Source: Panicum virgatum
Taxonomy: Eukaryota; Streptophyta; Magnoliopsida; Poales; Poaceae
Length of the DNA stretch: 64,000 nucleotides
Direction: 5' to 3'
Assembly: GCF_016808335.1 (NCBI RefSeq)
Contig: NC_053144.1
Span: 58,110,195-58,174,194, forward strand
The translations under genes were made by a program, and so were the position numbers. Shown piece by piece: positions 1 to 10,613 of the stretch; the stretch's first letter is position 1; each line of letters starts with the position of its first letter. Under the pieces are notes generated by a model. That model had not been told where the DNA came from and ran no database searches. It saw only the letters and a program-made list of their open reading frames with translations.

Positions 1-1710
1 AGCAAAAGCAGCACTGGATCGCCCGAGATTCAATCCCCCATCCATGCCACTTGCAACATGACTCCTACATGAGGGAGGGAGAACTACACTAGCTCTAACA
101 ATTTTCACTTCTTTTTATTAAAGAAACAAGTTCCATTTAGTCTCTCAGCTTTGTTGTCCTTGTACGCTATCGCGCGACCTACGCAGCAAGCTTGTCAGGC
201 TAGATACCGTCCTAATTCGGGGGTGGTGCTTCCTTCCTGATAACGTGATCTACTCCCCCGTCTTGCTAGAAACTGGGAAAGGCACGGCCCCCACGAGCCG
301 CAAACACTCCCCTGGTCAAGATCCTTTTCGGCAATCGGCATCGCTTTCTGGACGAGCTGCCTCCGTCCCAGGACAAGCCGGAGCCGCGAAAAGGCGCTCC
401 ATTAATTAGTACTAGTACTACTCCTGGCTAACCCAGGGCAGCCAGGCACAGCTGGTTTGATTAAAGAAACAGCCCTGGATCCCCCGGTGTCCGGGCAAGT
501 GAAGCGCATGGCGCGCGCCCACGACGCCGGGGCAGGTTCTCAGCACGACCCCGACCGAGCCAGGATGCGGTGAACTGGACGCCGCGGTGGCCGGGGCCAG
601 GCGGACCGCATGACGGCCGGTGCCAGCCAGTAGTCCTCTCCACGACGGAGGGGAGAGAATTTCACGGTCAGGTCAGATCCTTTTTCCCGGGAGTCGGCAC
701 GCACCCGGGGACCGGGACGCCCCCCCTGCGCGGCGCCCCGCACGCACGCGGGACGCGCCGCGCCGACCGCTCGGGACATGCCTGCCGGCGCGGTGCCGGA
801 GCCGGACGGACGGACCGGCCGAGGAGCCCACCGTCCACGGCCCCCGTGAAACGCGAAAAACGTTAGTCCCCACGGCGTCGGCGTGAGGAGGAACGGGTGG
901 ACGAGGCCGGGGCGGCGTCAGGGGGTTCCGCCGCTGGTCCGGGTGGCTGGAGGTGTTGTCGCGGCGGGATGTCGTGGGATGGCGCGACACCGGCGGGCAG
1001 GGTAACGTGGGCGCGGGGTGGCGAGGCGGCCCGACACACCGGGCCATGGGTGCCGGCCGCGAGAGGAACCACCGGGGGCGGTGTCGCGAGGCAACGCGGT
1101 CACGCCATGCGTTCCCGCTGTGGTGGTGCCGTTGCGTTGCCCACCACGCCCGTCTCCATGGGCTCAGTCCCCGCGCCGGGCCTCTTGTCTCGCGCCGCCC
1201 AGTCTCTGTCGTGCCAGTTTTGGCGCCGGCGCGCCGGTGCTGGCCGGGCTGACCGGCGCCGGGGACGGCATGTGCCGCCGCAAACGCAACGCCACCGCGC
1301 GTCGTGGCGAATCGACCGGGGGCGTCGCCCGGACCACACAGTCACACACACGATCAGCTCCCCTTTGGGTGGATCGGAGCACCGGATTTTTTTAGTGGCT
1401 CCTGCACGGCTGGCTAGTGGCTACACATCCTGGCGTATAAAGGCGGATGCTGTCGTCACGTGCGCGGCTCGGGCTTAAGCTGAAAGCAAGATCCCTCTCG
1501 TGCCGTGTTTGGGGCCTCGGCGCTGCTGGCTGTGCTCCACCCATGTCCTGATCACGACGCGCAAACCGTCGCCATCAGCTTCGCCTAGCGCTGCGCAGAA
1601 AACGCATTAGCTTGTCGAGCGCTTTACCGAGTGCGACCCTTGGAGGAGGGAGGGAGGGCACGGTGGCTGTGAGGCTGTGACTAGGTGCTTCGTTGCTTTG
1701 CTTCCACACG
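1..1710. other. Gene-free flank, GC-rich from about 480 to 1480
   Basis: I see no recognisable gene. The part from about 480 to 1480 is strongly GC-rich, and the open frames in it look like by-products of base composition: they overlap on both strands and show no domain. A TATA-like TATAAA at 1435-1440 follows the GC-rich block, but no coding sequence that I can identify lies downstream. It could be a promoter or CpG-island remnant. Confidence 0.4.
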
Positions 1711-1999
1711 GGCGTGTTTGGATGAATCCGCGATTTTTTTTCACAAAAAGACGAATGCATGCATGGAGTACTCAACAAAGTTTATTTGCGAAATTTTTTC
1801 ACGGATGAGTGTAATTTTTCGAGACGAATCTAATGAGCCAAGTTCCACCATGATGGCTACAGTGATGCTACAGTAACTGCTACAACACCATGGTTGTGGA
1901 GGTGATTTTATAATTGAACTTCATTTAATACTTTTAATTAGTTGTCAAAGAGCTGAAAAATTTTCATGAAAACTTTTTCAGGGCCAACCAAACACGGCC
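1711..1999. mobile_element. MITE, copy 1 of the family also at 45346-45690
   Basis: Terminal inverted repeats are GGCGTGTTTGG at the left and, read on the minus strand, GGCCGTGTTTGG at the right. The inside is closely similar by eye to the element in intron 2 of the TBL gene (45346-45690), including the blocks around AAAGACGAATGCATGCATGG and GAGACGAATCTAATGAG. This copy lacks about 55 bp present in the other. No clear target duplication was seen, so the superfamily is uncertain; the GGSC-type ends resemble Tourist/PIF. It has no coding capacity. Confidence 0.75.
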
Positions 2000-3590
2000 A
2001 AGGTCACATGGCCGCACAGTTTTACCAAAGGCGCCGTGACCACAGGTCCACGACGCATCTGAAAATGGTATGCCGGCCTCTATGCAGTTTTGTTTTTCTT
2101 CACTTGACGGCTGACTGGCCTCGACTCCAACACGGTCCTGGTTTCGTCCGCAAACGTTGAATGAGAACTCTGAATTGCTCCACGTAGGAAAACTGATCCT
2201 GAGCATCGGGGAACACAAATGCGTGCTCAGGGCGAGGTGTGCCGGAGCACGTAGGCCCAGAAACACCTTGGCAGGATCTAGGCAAGCACTGCCAGAATAC
2301 CAGAGCGCCAGACAGCTCTCGCCGCCTCGCGCGCCGGCAGCCCGTCCCGGTCTCGAGAGAGCGCGCGGCATCCGTCGGCGCAAGTTGGGGCGACGCAGCC
2401 GGACTCGCGGTCCGCGATCCGCGAACCCTGTGACGGCCGACCTTTTTCCAGGGAGGGAGCGGCGCCTACGCTGGCCGCCAAAAGGGCCGGGGCGTGGCCG
2501 GGGATGGGCAACTTGGCGAACCAATCGAACGCGGGGGCCGGTGCAAGTGCAGGGCGGGCGAGATGCACGCACCCGGCCGGGGGCAGCCGCAAAGCCGCCT
2601 GGTCCAGCGCTGCCGGCCTGCCTGCCTGCCGCGCCTAGCCTTCACGCATCATCAGCCCGCAACCGGCGCGTTCTTTAATCGCCGGCCGTGGCGTCCGAGT
2701 CGCCGCCGCCGCCGTCGCTTTGCCCGGTGATAAACCCCGGGTCACGTCACCACATTTTTTGTGGAGCGATTAGGCTTAGGCTAGGTCAGTGGCAGCAGCG
2801 GGCCCCCTGCAACATGCGATTGGAGTACTAAGATTTTTTTTTTCACTCCCATTTCTTTTTTTCCCTTTCTCGTCGATGGGTGCTGCGCCAGCTCGAAATG
2901 GATTGGTGATTGGCCAGTATGGCATCCGACGACGTACTAGGCCATGCCTGAGCCTGACTGAATGAATCCCGTCGTTGGATTTAAAAGCCGGAGGTCGGCG
3001 GCGCCTTTTCCTGACGGGAACTGTCACGGTCACGCTTAAAAGATCTTTTTCTTCTGCCATGAGATGGGCAGATAGAGATGCAGATAACGCATCAGCCATG
3101 TTGTGATGTTGCGCGCATCAACTTGACCGTTTTTAAGTAGTTCTCCGATCGATTGCAGAGCCCGCGCATCCAGTACTAGCGGACTGTAATGAAGGGTCGA
3201 GAAAGACTAAACTGCTCCAAGTTGACAAACTGCAGAGTCCGCAAGGGGGAAGATTGGAAGGGGAAGGGTGACGCACTGACGCGGTCGCTGCCCTTTCCCC
3301 AACGCGAATCGTAACGGAAAAACGAACATCAGCTGAATGCCTGAACGCATCTGGACTCATGGGGCATCTGGTGCACCGGCCAACCAATGAGAAGCTGGTT
3401 TTCAGTTACGATGACCGGTGCTTCTCGATCGCCGTCTACTGCATGTTCAGTGAGTAGCTAGGTTCAAACATCACATGCGCAAAGATTGGTTCCAAGGTCA
3501 TCCTTGGGGATCGGATACGGAGTCCGGAAAAATAGAGTTGTTGCAATCTTCACTATTTGCTTTCAAGTTCCACCCAGATAAAAAGAAGTA
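2000..3590. other. Intergenic, no gene recognised
   Basis: The DNA is GC-rich to about 2740, then of mixed composition. Several frames are open in the GC-rich part, but none shows a domain or splice-site logic that I recognise. Confidence 0.4.
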
Positions 3591-3847
3591 CTCCCTCCTT
3601 CCACGTTTATAAGGCATAGTGGAATATGATAAAGTCTTTCAAACGATACTTTAACCATTTATTTATCATATATTATATCACTTATGATTATAAATTTATA
3701 ATCATTGTAAACTATATTTGATTATGAATCCAATCATATAAAATTTACATTATAAAAATAAAAAATTAATAGTTAAATTATTGGTTAAAGATAGAAAGGT
3801 TTGAATTTTGATATCCGTGTATGTCTTATAAACGAGGAAGGAGGGAG
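3591..3847. mobile_element. Stowaway MITE (Tc1/Mariner type)
   Basis: The element begins CTCCCTCCTTCCACGTTTAT and ends with the near-inverse ATAAACGAGGAAGGAGGGAG. It is flanked by TA on both sides (3589-3590 and 3848-3849). The CTCCCTCC terminus and TA target duplication are diagnostic of Stowaway. The 257-bp interior is AT-rich and non-coding. Confidence 0.92.
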
Positions 3848-4034
3848 TACATTCTGAAGAAAGATCTTATCTTATAGGGAAGAGTTACCAGGGAATAGGG
3901 TCTGACTTATTAGTAGCACCTTCAGTCTTATATATACATCGATTGAGTTCAAGTTGAACCGTTCTGTTTCCAACACCGCTCATGTTGAACTAGTGTACCG
4001 TAATTAAATACTAACCCATTCTAAAATACACTCA

Positions 4035-4536
4035 TCATGTTTCGAATTATAGTTGACTCTAGTATACTAAATCAAGAAATTTAATCTTTGACCGGCTTCA
4101 TAGGAAATTTAATAGCGTCTACAAACCAAATAAATGTAAAATCTGGATATATTTCATAGTGGATTCAATAAAACTTATTTCATATTGTAGATATAAAGAT
4201 TTTTCTATAAACCTAGTCAAAAGTAGAGAAGATCGACTTGGGATAAATAAAGTTAGAGTGCACTGAAATTTGGAATGGAGAAAGGATGTCATTTTAGTCC
4301 GGTCCTAACTCAAACTTCTTCAACTTTCACTAAATTTGTGAAAAAGATATGTTAACGTGTACAACATTACCAAATAAAGTAATGCACTAACTAAATTTCA
4401 TGTTAGATATAACAAAACTGATTTGATATTGTAGATGTTGGTGCATTTTTCTAGAAACTCGATCAAACTTAGAGATGTTTGACTGATTGACACAATAATC
4501 AAATAAAATGACTTGCAATTTTGAATACAAGGAGTA
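4035..4536. repeat. Two decayed Stowaway-like segments in a row
   Basis: The two segments (about 4035-4282 and 4283-4536) each carry the familiar Stowaway interior: a left part like TTTCGAATTATAGTTGAC, a central ATATTGTAGAT block, and a right part like AATTTTGAATACAAGGAGTA. The terminal repeats are degraded and no clean TA duplication is visible, so the limits are approximate. Confidence 0.5.
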
Positions 4537-5956
4537 CAGAAGTATGGAACATAGCCTGATTAGGACACCAGCTTAAATAACACAACTATACCAGCTTACT
4601 CGAGAAATTTGTCTTGTTGTGCCATTGTGGGGAAAAATCACATTGAAAAGAACACATCCAGGATCCAACGCAGGCCGCACTCAAAGCAAGCTTACAACGA
4701 TGGGTTTCCGCATGCAATCAGCTTTATTACTTGGTGACAAAAATATTACGGTCGATTTACTCATTGGTTCACCTCAAAACAGGTCACTAAGAAAAAGCAA
4801 AGTACAGCTGGCGTCCTAGTCACTTTTGCGGCACGACCGGTGAACGTTGGTCTTTCCATTTCCAGCAGCGACACGCCCTGGTGGGTTTATCGTGTAAAGT
4901 ACCATGTAAAATTAGGAGACAGGCAAATCCTTTCCTGACAATGTGCTGAGACAGCTTTAGACAAACAAGTGTTCTTTCAGTCATCAACTCTGAAAGACTG
5001 CTTCACCCAACAAAAGCATTCCCCTGTTTTTATTTCCATCTGGCTCGACCTAGACAGCTAGACTATCAATCTCGTATTCTCGTAGCGTGCACGCACTGTA
5101 CGGCCACTGTGCTCCATGAGAGACTTTGTCTCGGCATTGCAAGCTCGTGTGGGTGCAATGGTGGCCACGAAAAAGATCCTCTAGGGCAGCAACACGTTCG
5201 TGCATCTGCTCGGCTCACTCCTAAACGTCAAGAGTGTATGTGTGGCGCAGAAGAGAACAGCAGCGTCGACGCTGTTCCAGATATACTAGCAAATCAACTT
5301 GCTCAAATCAATTTGCATGCACAGGATGTGCTGCCATGCCACTGCCAGAGCGAGCGCGCTGGTCCCGCCCCGCGGCCGTCCTCTTCTGGCACGAGCTCGC
5401 CCGCCCATAGTCTCCGATCCGCCTCCTCTCGTCACATGAAAAACCCGTTGCGAGTCCGGACCCGTCCGGGGCACGCATCGATCTCGCGTGAGGCAGTTGC
5501 GATTCCAACAGAGATCATGTGTGTCCAAACGTGCGAACGCAATGGCAGGGCCGTGGGGCGAGGAAAGGGACGCGTGCGTGTGCGTGCGCAACACACGGAC
5601 GGACGGACGGGCGTCTCAGGGAGGGAATTGCACGGAGACAGCAACCGGCGGCAGGCAGGGCAGCCCGGTGAGGGTGTGGCGACGAACGAAGGGCGCCGAC
5701 GATGATGCTCGGGCCGGTCGCGGGGGAACCGGATCCTGGGGGGCTTTCCGCCAAGAGTACGCAGGTAAAAGAGGGCCGCTGCGTCGCAAGCTCAAAGCTC
5801 GGAATTGGATGCCGCCCCGCCCTGCGGCAGCCACCAGGGTGAAGAGGTTTTGAGGTGAAAGCACGGCGCTGCGACGCTAGCCGGGCGCCGTGCTTGAAGC
5901 CAAGAACGCAACGTCGCTGCCAGAATCTTGTCTCGGATTTGGACGTCAGTCAGTGC
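4537..5956. other. Intergenic, no gene recognised
   Basis: The stretch is mixed to about 5300 and GC-rich from 5340 to 5900. Open frames on both strands in the GC-rich part show no recognisable domain. It ends at the hAT MITE starting at 5957. Confidence 0.4.
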
Positions 5957-6129
5957 CAGCGGCGGATCTATAAAAAATATTAGGAGGAGCTTATTTACTT
6001 CTTCTTCTTCTACATATAGCTATTCTTTTCAAGCTTCAATGGCTTCAAATTCATAGAAGGAGCTCCATGCATCTAGCACGGGTAGGAGGGGCTCTAGCCC
6101 CAGCTGACCTTGTGCTAGATCCGCCCCTG
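5957..6129. mobile_element. hAT-type MITE with perfect 8-bp target duplication
   Basis: The ends are CAGCGGCGGATCTA and, inverted, CAGGGGCGGATCTAG. The flanking 8-bp sequence GTCAGTGC is identical on both sides (5949-5956 and 6130-6137). CAG...CTG ends and an 8-bp duplication are typical of hAT elements. The 173-bp element is non-coding. It shares its terminal sequence and length with the element at 55215-55388, so the two are likely one family. Confidence 0.92.
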
Positions 6130-6431
6130 GTCAGTGCCCTCCACCCCTCATGTCCCTCCCAGGTGAGGTCATCAGAAGGTTGATAACAAGTTGACTGTTT
6201 TACCTTTTCTAAAGATCAGCTTCAGCATTCAGCAACGAACTAATGCCACCAATTACCACTTGAGGTGTGATGTGATCTACAGTCTAAGGCAAAAAATTGT
6301 CATGTTATTACCTGTTTTACTTTTTTTTTATCTCAACTTCAACACGAATTTAAGCCGCCAATTATCACTTGTGGTGTGATGTATCTACATTGTACAGTGT
6401 ATTTGACAAAAATGCTACGGAGTAGCACGCA

Positions 6432-6578
6432 TAGGGATGGTAATGGATTATAGTCTAACTTGATCCAACTTGATCTTTATGTAATTTTAGCTTAAAATAT
6501 ATAAGATAAGATCTCGATTCTTTTTAAGCCCGATCTTTAGATTATCTATGCTAAAATTTAAGCACTTTACCACCCCTA
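6432..6578. mobile_element. hAT-type MITE, TAGGG ends
   Basis: The left end is TAGGGATGGTAATGG and the right end CTTTACCACCCCTA, imperfect inverted repeats. The flanking 8-mers are AGCACGCA (6424-6431) and AGCACGTA (6579-6586), one mismatch apart, as expected for an aged hAT target duplication. Its last 30 bases, AAATTTAAGC through CACCCCTAAGC, are repeated once more just downstream (to about 6613), so the right end has been locally duplicated. Confidence 0.8.
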
Positions 6579-7082
6579 AGCACGTAAAATTTAAGCTCTT
6601 TACCACCCCTAAGCGTTTAACGTATTTTCTTGGTTCTTTAGAAGAAAAAAGTAAAGTGTGGAACAAGAAAAAGCAAAGCCCATGTTTTAATTTTGTTCAT
6701 GGGCTTTGCATTATAAATTCTGGCCCAGGTACAAACAGCAATGTTCTGACGACCCAGGTCTAAACAAGACCTTTCGCTTTTTTCAGATGAACATTACCTA
6801 GAATGATACTAATAATGTTGCTGTAATTTTACAGTCATGTTGGTCACCAGAACAGCAATATTCTGTCCCAGTCAAAATGGGAGTTTCACAATTATTGACT
6901 CCAAAATAGTACAAGAGTTTCATTGCTTCCATCATTTCCCAGCTATTAGCTATGATCAAATGAATTTCCAGTTACTGGAACAGCTTGCACTTTCTGTTGA
7001 CGATTTCCATGTCTAACCACCAATTCAAAATTTTGACGACTAACACAAAAAATTTCAGTATAGCACTGAAGTAGGATACTGA
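6579..7082. other. Intergenic downstream of SFC1
   Basis: This holds the repeated hAT end (to about 6613) and then AT-rich sequence that includes the 3' UTR side of the minus-strand SFC1 gene. No separate gene is recognised. Confidence 0.4.
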
Positions 7083-9353
7083 TCAAACATGAGCTGGCTG
7101 GAGGTAACTTCGCTCATAGAGGCCCATCACCTGATCAGCCACTGCCCACATTATAGCCTGTCCAGGTGGAATCCTCATAAGCCGGGGGAGCAAGCCTTTC
7201 CACAGCGCTCGCAGTCCCTCTTCGGTGTATATTGTCCGTATCGCATGGACCATGCCTGTGTACTTCATGTCACCAGTTCTCCCTTGAGCCATTAACCTAG
7301 TCTTCACAACATCGAAGGGTCCAGTGCAGACAGGCCCTGCGGTTCCTGCAAGGAACCCTGAGATCATGGACTGCCATGGAAGGAGGACCTTACCATCTCC
7401 CTCATGCTTCTTCCATAGAACAATGTCAAATGTGTTCTTGGCTGAGAACATTGCAGCTTGGTTTGTGCCATTGCGCATAACAGTTGGTAATGCTCCAGAC
7501 CACAGACCAAGTAGGCCTTCTTCCCGAACTATAGTCCTTGCACAATGTATGGGACCTTTATATCTAAGCAAGTCCGGGCTCAGTCCTTTTTGTTGTTGCA
7601 ATCTAATCTTTACCACCTGCATCAATGGTTAAGAAACATTACAAGTTACAAAAATTCTCTCAAGATAATTCAAGCTTGCAAGGAGCAGAATGTCACAACC
7701 AAAAATGAAAATTAACTGCCTCACACAGGTACAACAAAGAATAAGCAATCAAAGTTTATGCAAACTGTACTTGTTCTAGATCCTGACCTTACCTCAAAGA
7801 ATATGGAAATACAAACCATGATTGGTTGCCTTTAGTGATTCAGTTTCCAGATGGCACTGGTGTAATGTTTTAAAGAACATCATATTTCCAGTCAACAATA
7901 TGCAAACCAATTTTAGTACAAAATAAATAAAATTTGGTTTTGCAGCAATCCCTACTTATCAGGTACTTAACCTTCCACATAGAAATGAAGTATCGGTGTA
8001 TCACTGTGCCTGAATACCTACTCTCTGAAGAGGGACAAACCGGACAATATTTCCATCTGTTTGGGCCAAAAGACCCAAAACTCTGAATACTAAACAGCAG
8101 AAACCACCAAACCATTCATAATGGCACGATGCAGTTGTGAAGTTCTTTTTGACCAAATTAAACTATGGTTCCATTCTTTGAGAATTCACAAAAGCTATAA
8201 ACGGGGCACGTCCATCCATATTTTTCATAAAAACTGACGTCTAATACTATCATATTGCTCCCCTCCATACCTGGTCTTTATTTTTCTTATATGGTTGCCT
8301 GTCTTTATCATGTTAAAGACTAGCATGTTTGCATGTGCTAATTTAACAATTCTAGTGTTTCCATCGAACACAAAAACAGCATGATTTTACTAAGAAAACA
8401 AATTACTTTATTTCAAGTCATAGAAAAATGAGTATCAAGTTAACATTAAGAAAGAAGCAGGTGATTTACAGCAACTTCTTGGTCAAACGTGTTTGACTGC
8501 ATCACGGTTTTAACATATTCCCCAGCTGCTCAATCACTCTTCTTGGTCATGGTACTAGCAAACTACAATTTGGCTGCAAAGCGCATAGCTGTCCTTTCTT
8601 TAATTCCCCATCCCAAGCTGGCAAAGATGCGTGCCTCACCATTCTCACTCAAGATTAAACAACTTTAAGCGTTCTTTTTCTATACGGTATTGATGCCGCT
8701 TTTTATATCGGTAACCACCACGTAACCTCTCGGAAGTTGTTTGTATTCCACAAGAAGTATGTAGACTTGTAGAGTACAATCGATTTTTGTCTATGCGGTA
8801 AACGGTTCATGTGCGATCCGTTGCATGCGCAACGCAGCCAAGGTAAGAAAGTTGAAGAACGATTCAGGATTCAGGAACAGAGAGAGATGCGCAATCTTGC
8901 CTCAAAGGGGGTGACGATGAGGAGCGCCTCGATGACGCCGGCGCCGAACCCGGACGCGAGGCGCCCGTGCGCGGAGACCTTGCCGGTGGCGGGGTCCTTG
9001 AAGGCGGACTGCAGCACAGCGTTGGAGCCGAGGCGCAGCGCGTACTTGAGCGTGAGGTGGGTGGCGAAGGGCGTGAGCCCCTTCCAGAGCGCGCGCACGC
9101 CCTCGGCGCGGGCGACGGTGGCGCCGCAGTGCGCGATGCCCCGGTAGGCCCCCGAGCGGTCGAGCTGCAGCCGCGTCTTGACGACGTCGATCGGCTGCAG
9201 GCAGCACGCCTCCATGACGCCGCCCAGGGAGCCCGCCGCCGCCTTCACGTACGGCGGGACCGGCGGCCGGCCTCCCCCGCGGGGCTCCTCGGCCGGGGAC
9301 GCCGCCCCGGGCGGCGGCGGCGATGGAGGCGAGGAGGAGGAGGAGGAGGCCAT
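7083..9353 (-). CDS. SFC1: Mitochondrial succinate/fumarate carrier (SFC1-like)
   Basis: This is a member of the mitochondrial carrier family that exchanges succinate for fumarate across the inner mitochondrial membrane. Exon 1 is 8901-9353 (151 codons) and exon 2 is 7083-7616 (177 codons plus stop), giving 328 residues; the Arabidopsis relative is about 310. The three carrier signatures (PxDxxK type) are all present: QPIDVVKTRLQ near residue 53, TPFE-VVKIRLQ across the splice at residues 148-158, and GPFDVVKTRLM in exon 2. The N-terminal 34 residues are a Ser/Pro-rich extension before PPYVKAAAGSLGG. The ATG at 9353 is chosen; an upstream in-frame extension begins only with GTG. The intron (7617-8900) must use a GC donor, because exon 1 ends GAG followed by GCAAGA and exon 2 starts after CAG. 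The protein call is very secure by recognition of the family. Confidence 0.95.
7617..8900 (-). other. GC-AG intron of the SFC1 gene
   Basis: On the minus strand the exon/intron border reads TTTGAG|GCAAGA and the 3' border reads GATGCAG|GTGGTAAAG. Joining at these points keeps the conserved FEVVKIRLQ carrier signature in frame. No GT close to the donor would do so: reading through gives only ARLRISLCS and a stop. Strong AG|GCAAG context is what known GC-AG introns show. The 1,284-bp intron holds no recognised gene. Confidence 0.88.
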
Positions 9354-9462
9354 TCGGGAAGCGGCGGCGGCCTTACCGGGCGGGGCGGACACGCGGGTCG
9401 GGCTCCCTCACTCTCACCGCAAGCAAGGAAGCGGATCCGAAAAGCAACGGCGGAGCGCTGGC

Positions 9463-9470
9463 TATCTATA
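9463..9470 (-). promoter_or_regulatory. Possible TATA box of SFC1
   Basis: TATAGATA on the minus strand lies about 110 bp upstream of the chosen ATG, in an otherwise GC-rich stretch. Position and sequence fit a weak TATA element. Confidence 0.4.
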
Positions 9471-9678
9471 GGAATCGGCATCAGGTGCGCCGGGCGTCAT
9501 CCTGCGATGGCGCGACTGAGGGGCCCGCCCGGCAGTGGAAGCACGCTGAACGTGGCGGAGGGAGGCCGGGACCATTCTCCGGGCCCACTTGCAAGTGGTA
9601 CAGATCTGGCGACCCTCTGCCATGCCTTGCGACCAGCGCCGGCGCGCCACGCCGCCACCAACCCCCGCCGAGAATGTG

Positions 9679-10016
9679 TCGCTTGTTTGGTTCATGGACT
9701 TTTTTTTTCTAAGTCCTTGAAACTTTTTAGTATTTAGAATTATTAAATAAAAGTTAATTATAAAACTAACTGCAGAACTCTGGGGCTAAATTGCGAGACG
9801 AATCTAATGAGGTATATTAATCTACGTTTAGCGGATGGTACTGTAGCATCACTGTAGCAAATTATGAATTAATTAGGCTCATTAGATTCGTCTCGCGAAT
9901 TAGCACTCAGCTGTCAAAAAACATTTATAAACAAATTTTATTTAATACTATAAAATAGTAAGATTTCTTTTGATGTGATAGGGACTTCTGAAAAAAGTTT
10001 GGAACCAAACAAGGCC
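9679..10016. mobile_element. MITE with long internal palindrome, upstream of SFC1
   Basis: The ends are GCTTGTTTGGTTC at the left and, inverted, GGCCTTGTTTGGTTCC at the right. The middle contains an inverted repeat, GCGAGACGAATCTAATGAG at about 9796 and CTCATTAGATTCGTCTCGC at about 9878. The ends are Tourist/PIF-like, but no clean three-base duplication is visible. It lies about 330 bp upstream of the SFC1 start codon. Confidence 0.75.
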
Positions 10017-10613
10017 TTACCGGGACTTCGGCTGTATCATGTTATCAACTTTAATTATATCTAAATATGTGCATAAATTTTTTAATTAAAAATAGAATGT
10101 ATAGAGCACACGAGCATATATCATGGTGCAAAGTTTGAAGATAAACAAAATTTGTGCAAGAACAAACAAAAAAAGAAATCTGCACTTGAATAATTGTGGG
10201 TTTGTTCATGGATGATTTGCAACCCGTGCATGTTTTTTTGTACAAATTTTTGTTCAATCTCAAACTTTGCATGATGATAGATACTTGTGTGCTATATTCA
10301 TTCATATTTTGGATAATTTTATATGCATAAATTTAATTGTAATTAAAGTTGATAACACGATAATACCGGATACATTCTCAACTGCCGCATCGGTCGGAGT
10401 TGGACCTGGTACCCTCATGATACCAGATCCACACGTTCGTAACGTGGTAGTACCTTATAGGATCCTCGTCCAGCGCTACCACCACCGGCGCCCACCGCCC
10501 TACCACCACGTTGGTAGGCTGGCCGAGACCCTATTTACCTCCTATATTTATCTAAACAATATCAGATATCACGCTGGTGCCTTGATCGACTTGTATTTGG
10601 TATTAGATACTAA
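10017..10613. other. Intergenic, AT-rich, nothing recognised
   Basis: AT-rich sequence between a MITE and the Helitron. An imperfect inverted repeat is visible around 10130-10300 (GTGCAAAGTTTGA against TCAAACTTTGCAT). No coding sequence is recognised. Confidence 0.35.

Noticed and set aside
897..1478. A 193-codon open frame in the GC-rich left flank
   Set aside because: It overlaps other long frames on both strands, has no domain or splice pattern and is rich in Arg/Gly/Ala as expected from GC-rich DNA.
9354..9392. Longer N-terminus for SFC1
   Set aside because: The upstream in-frame start would be GTG; the ATG at 9353 is the first proper start and gives a carrier of normal size.
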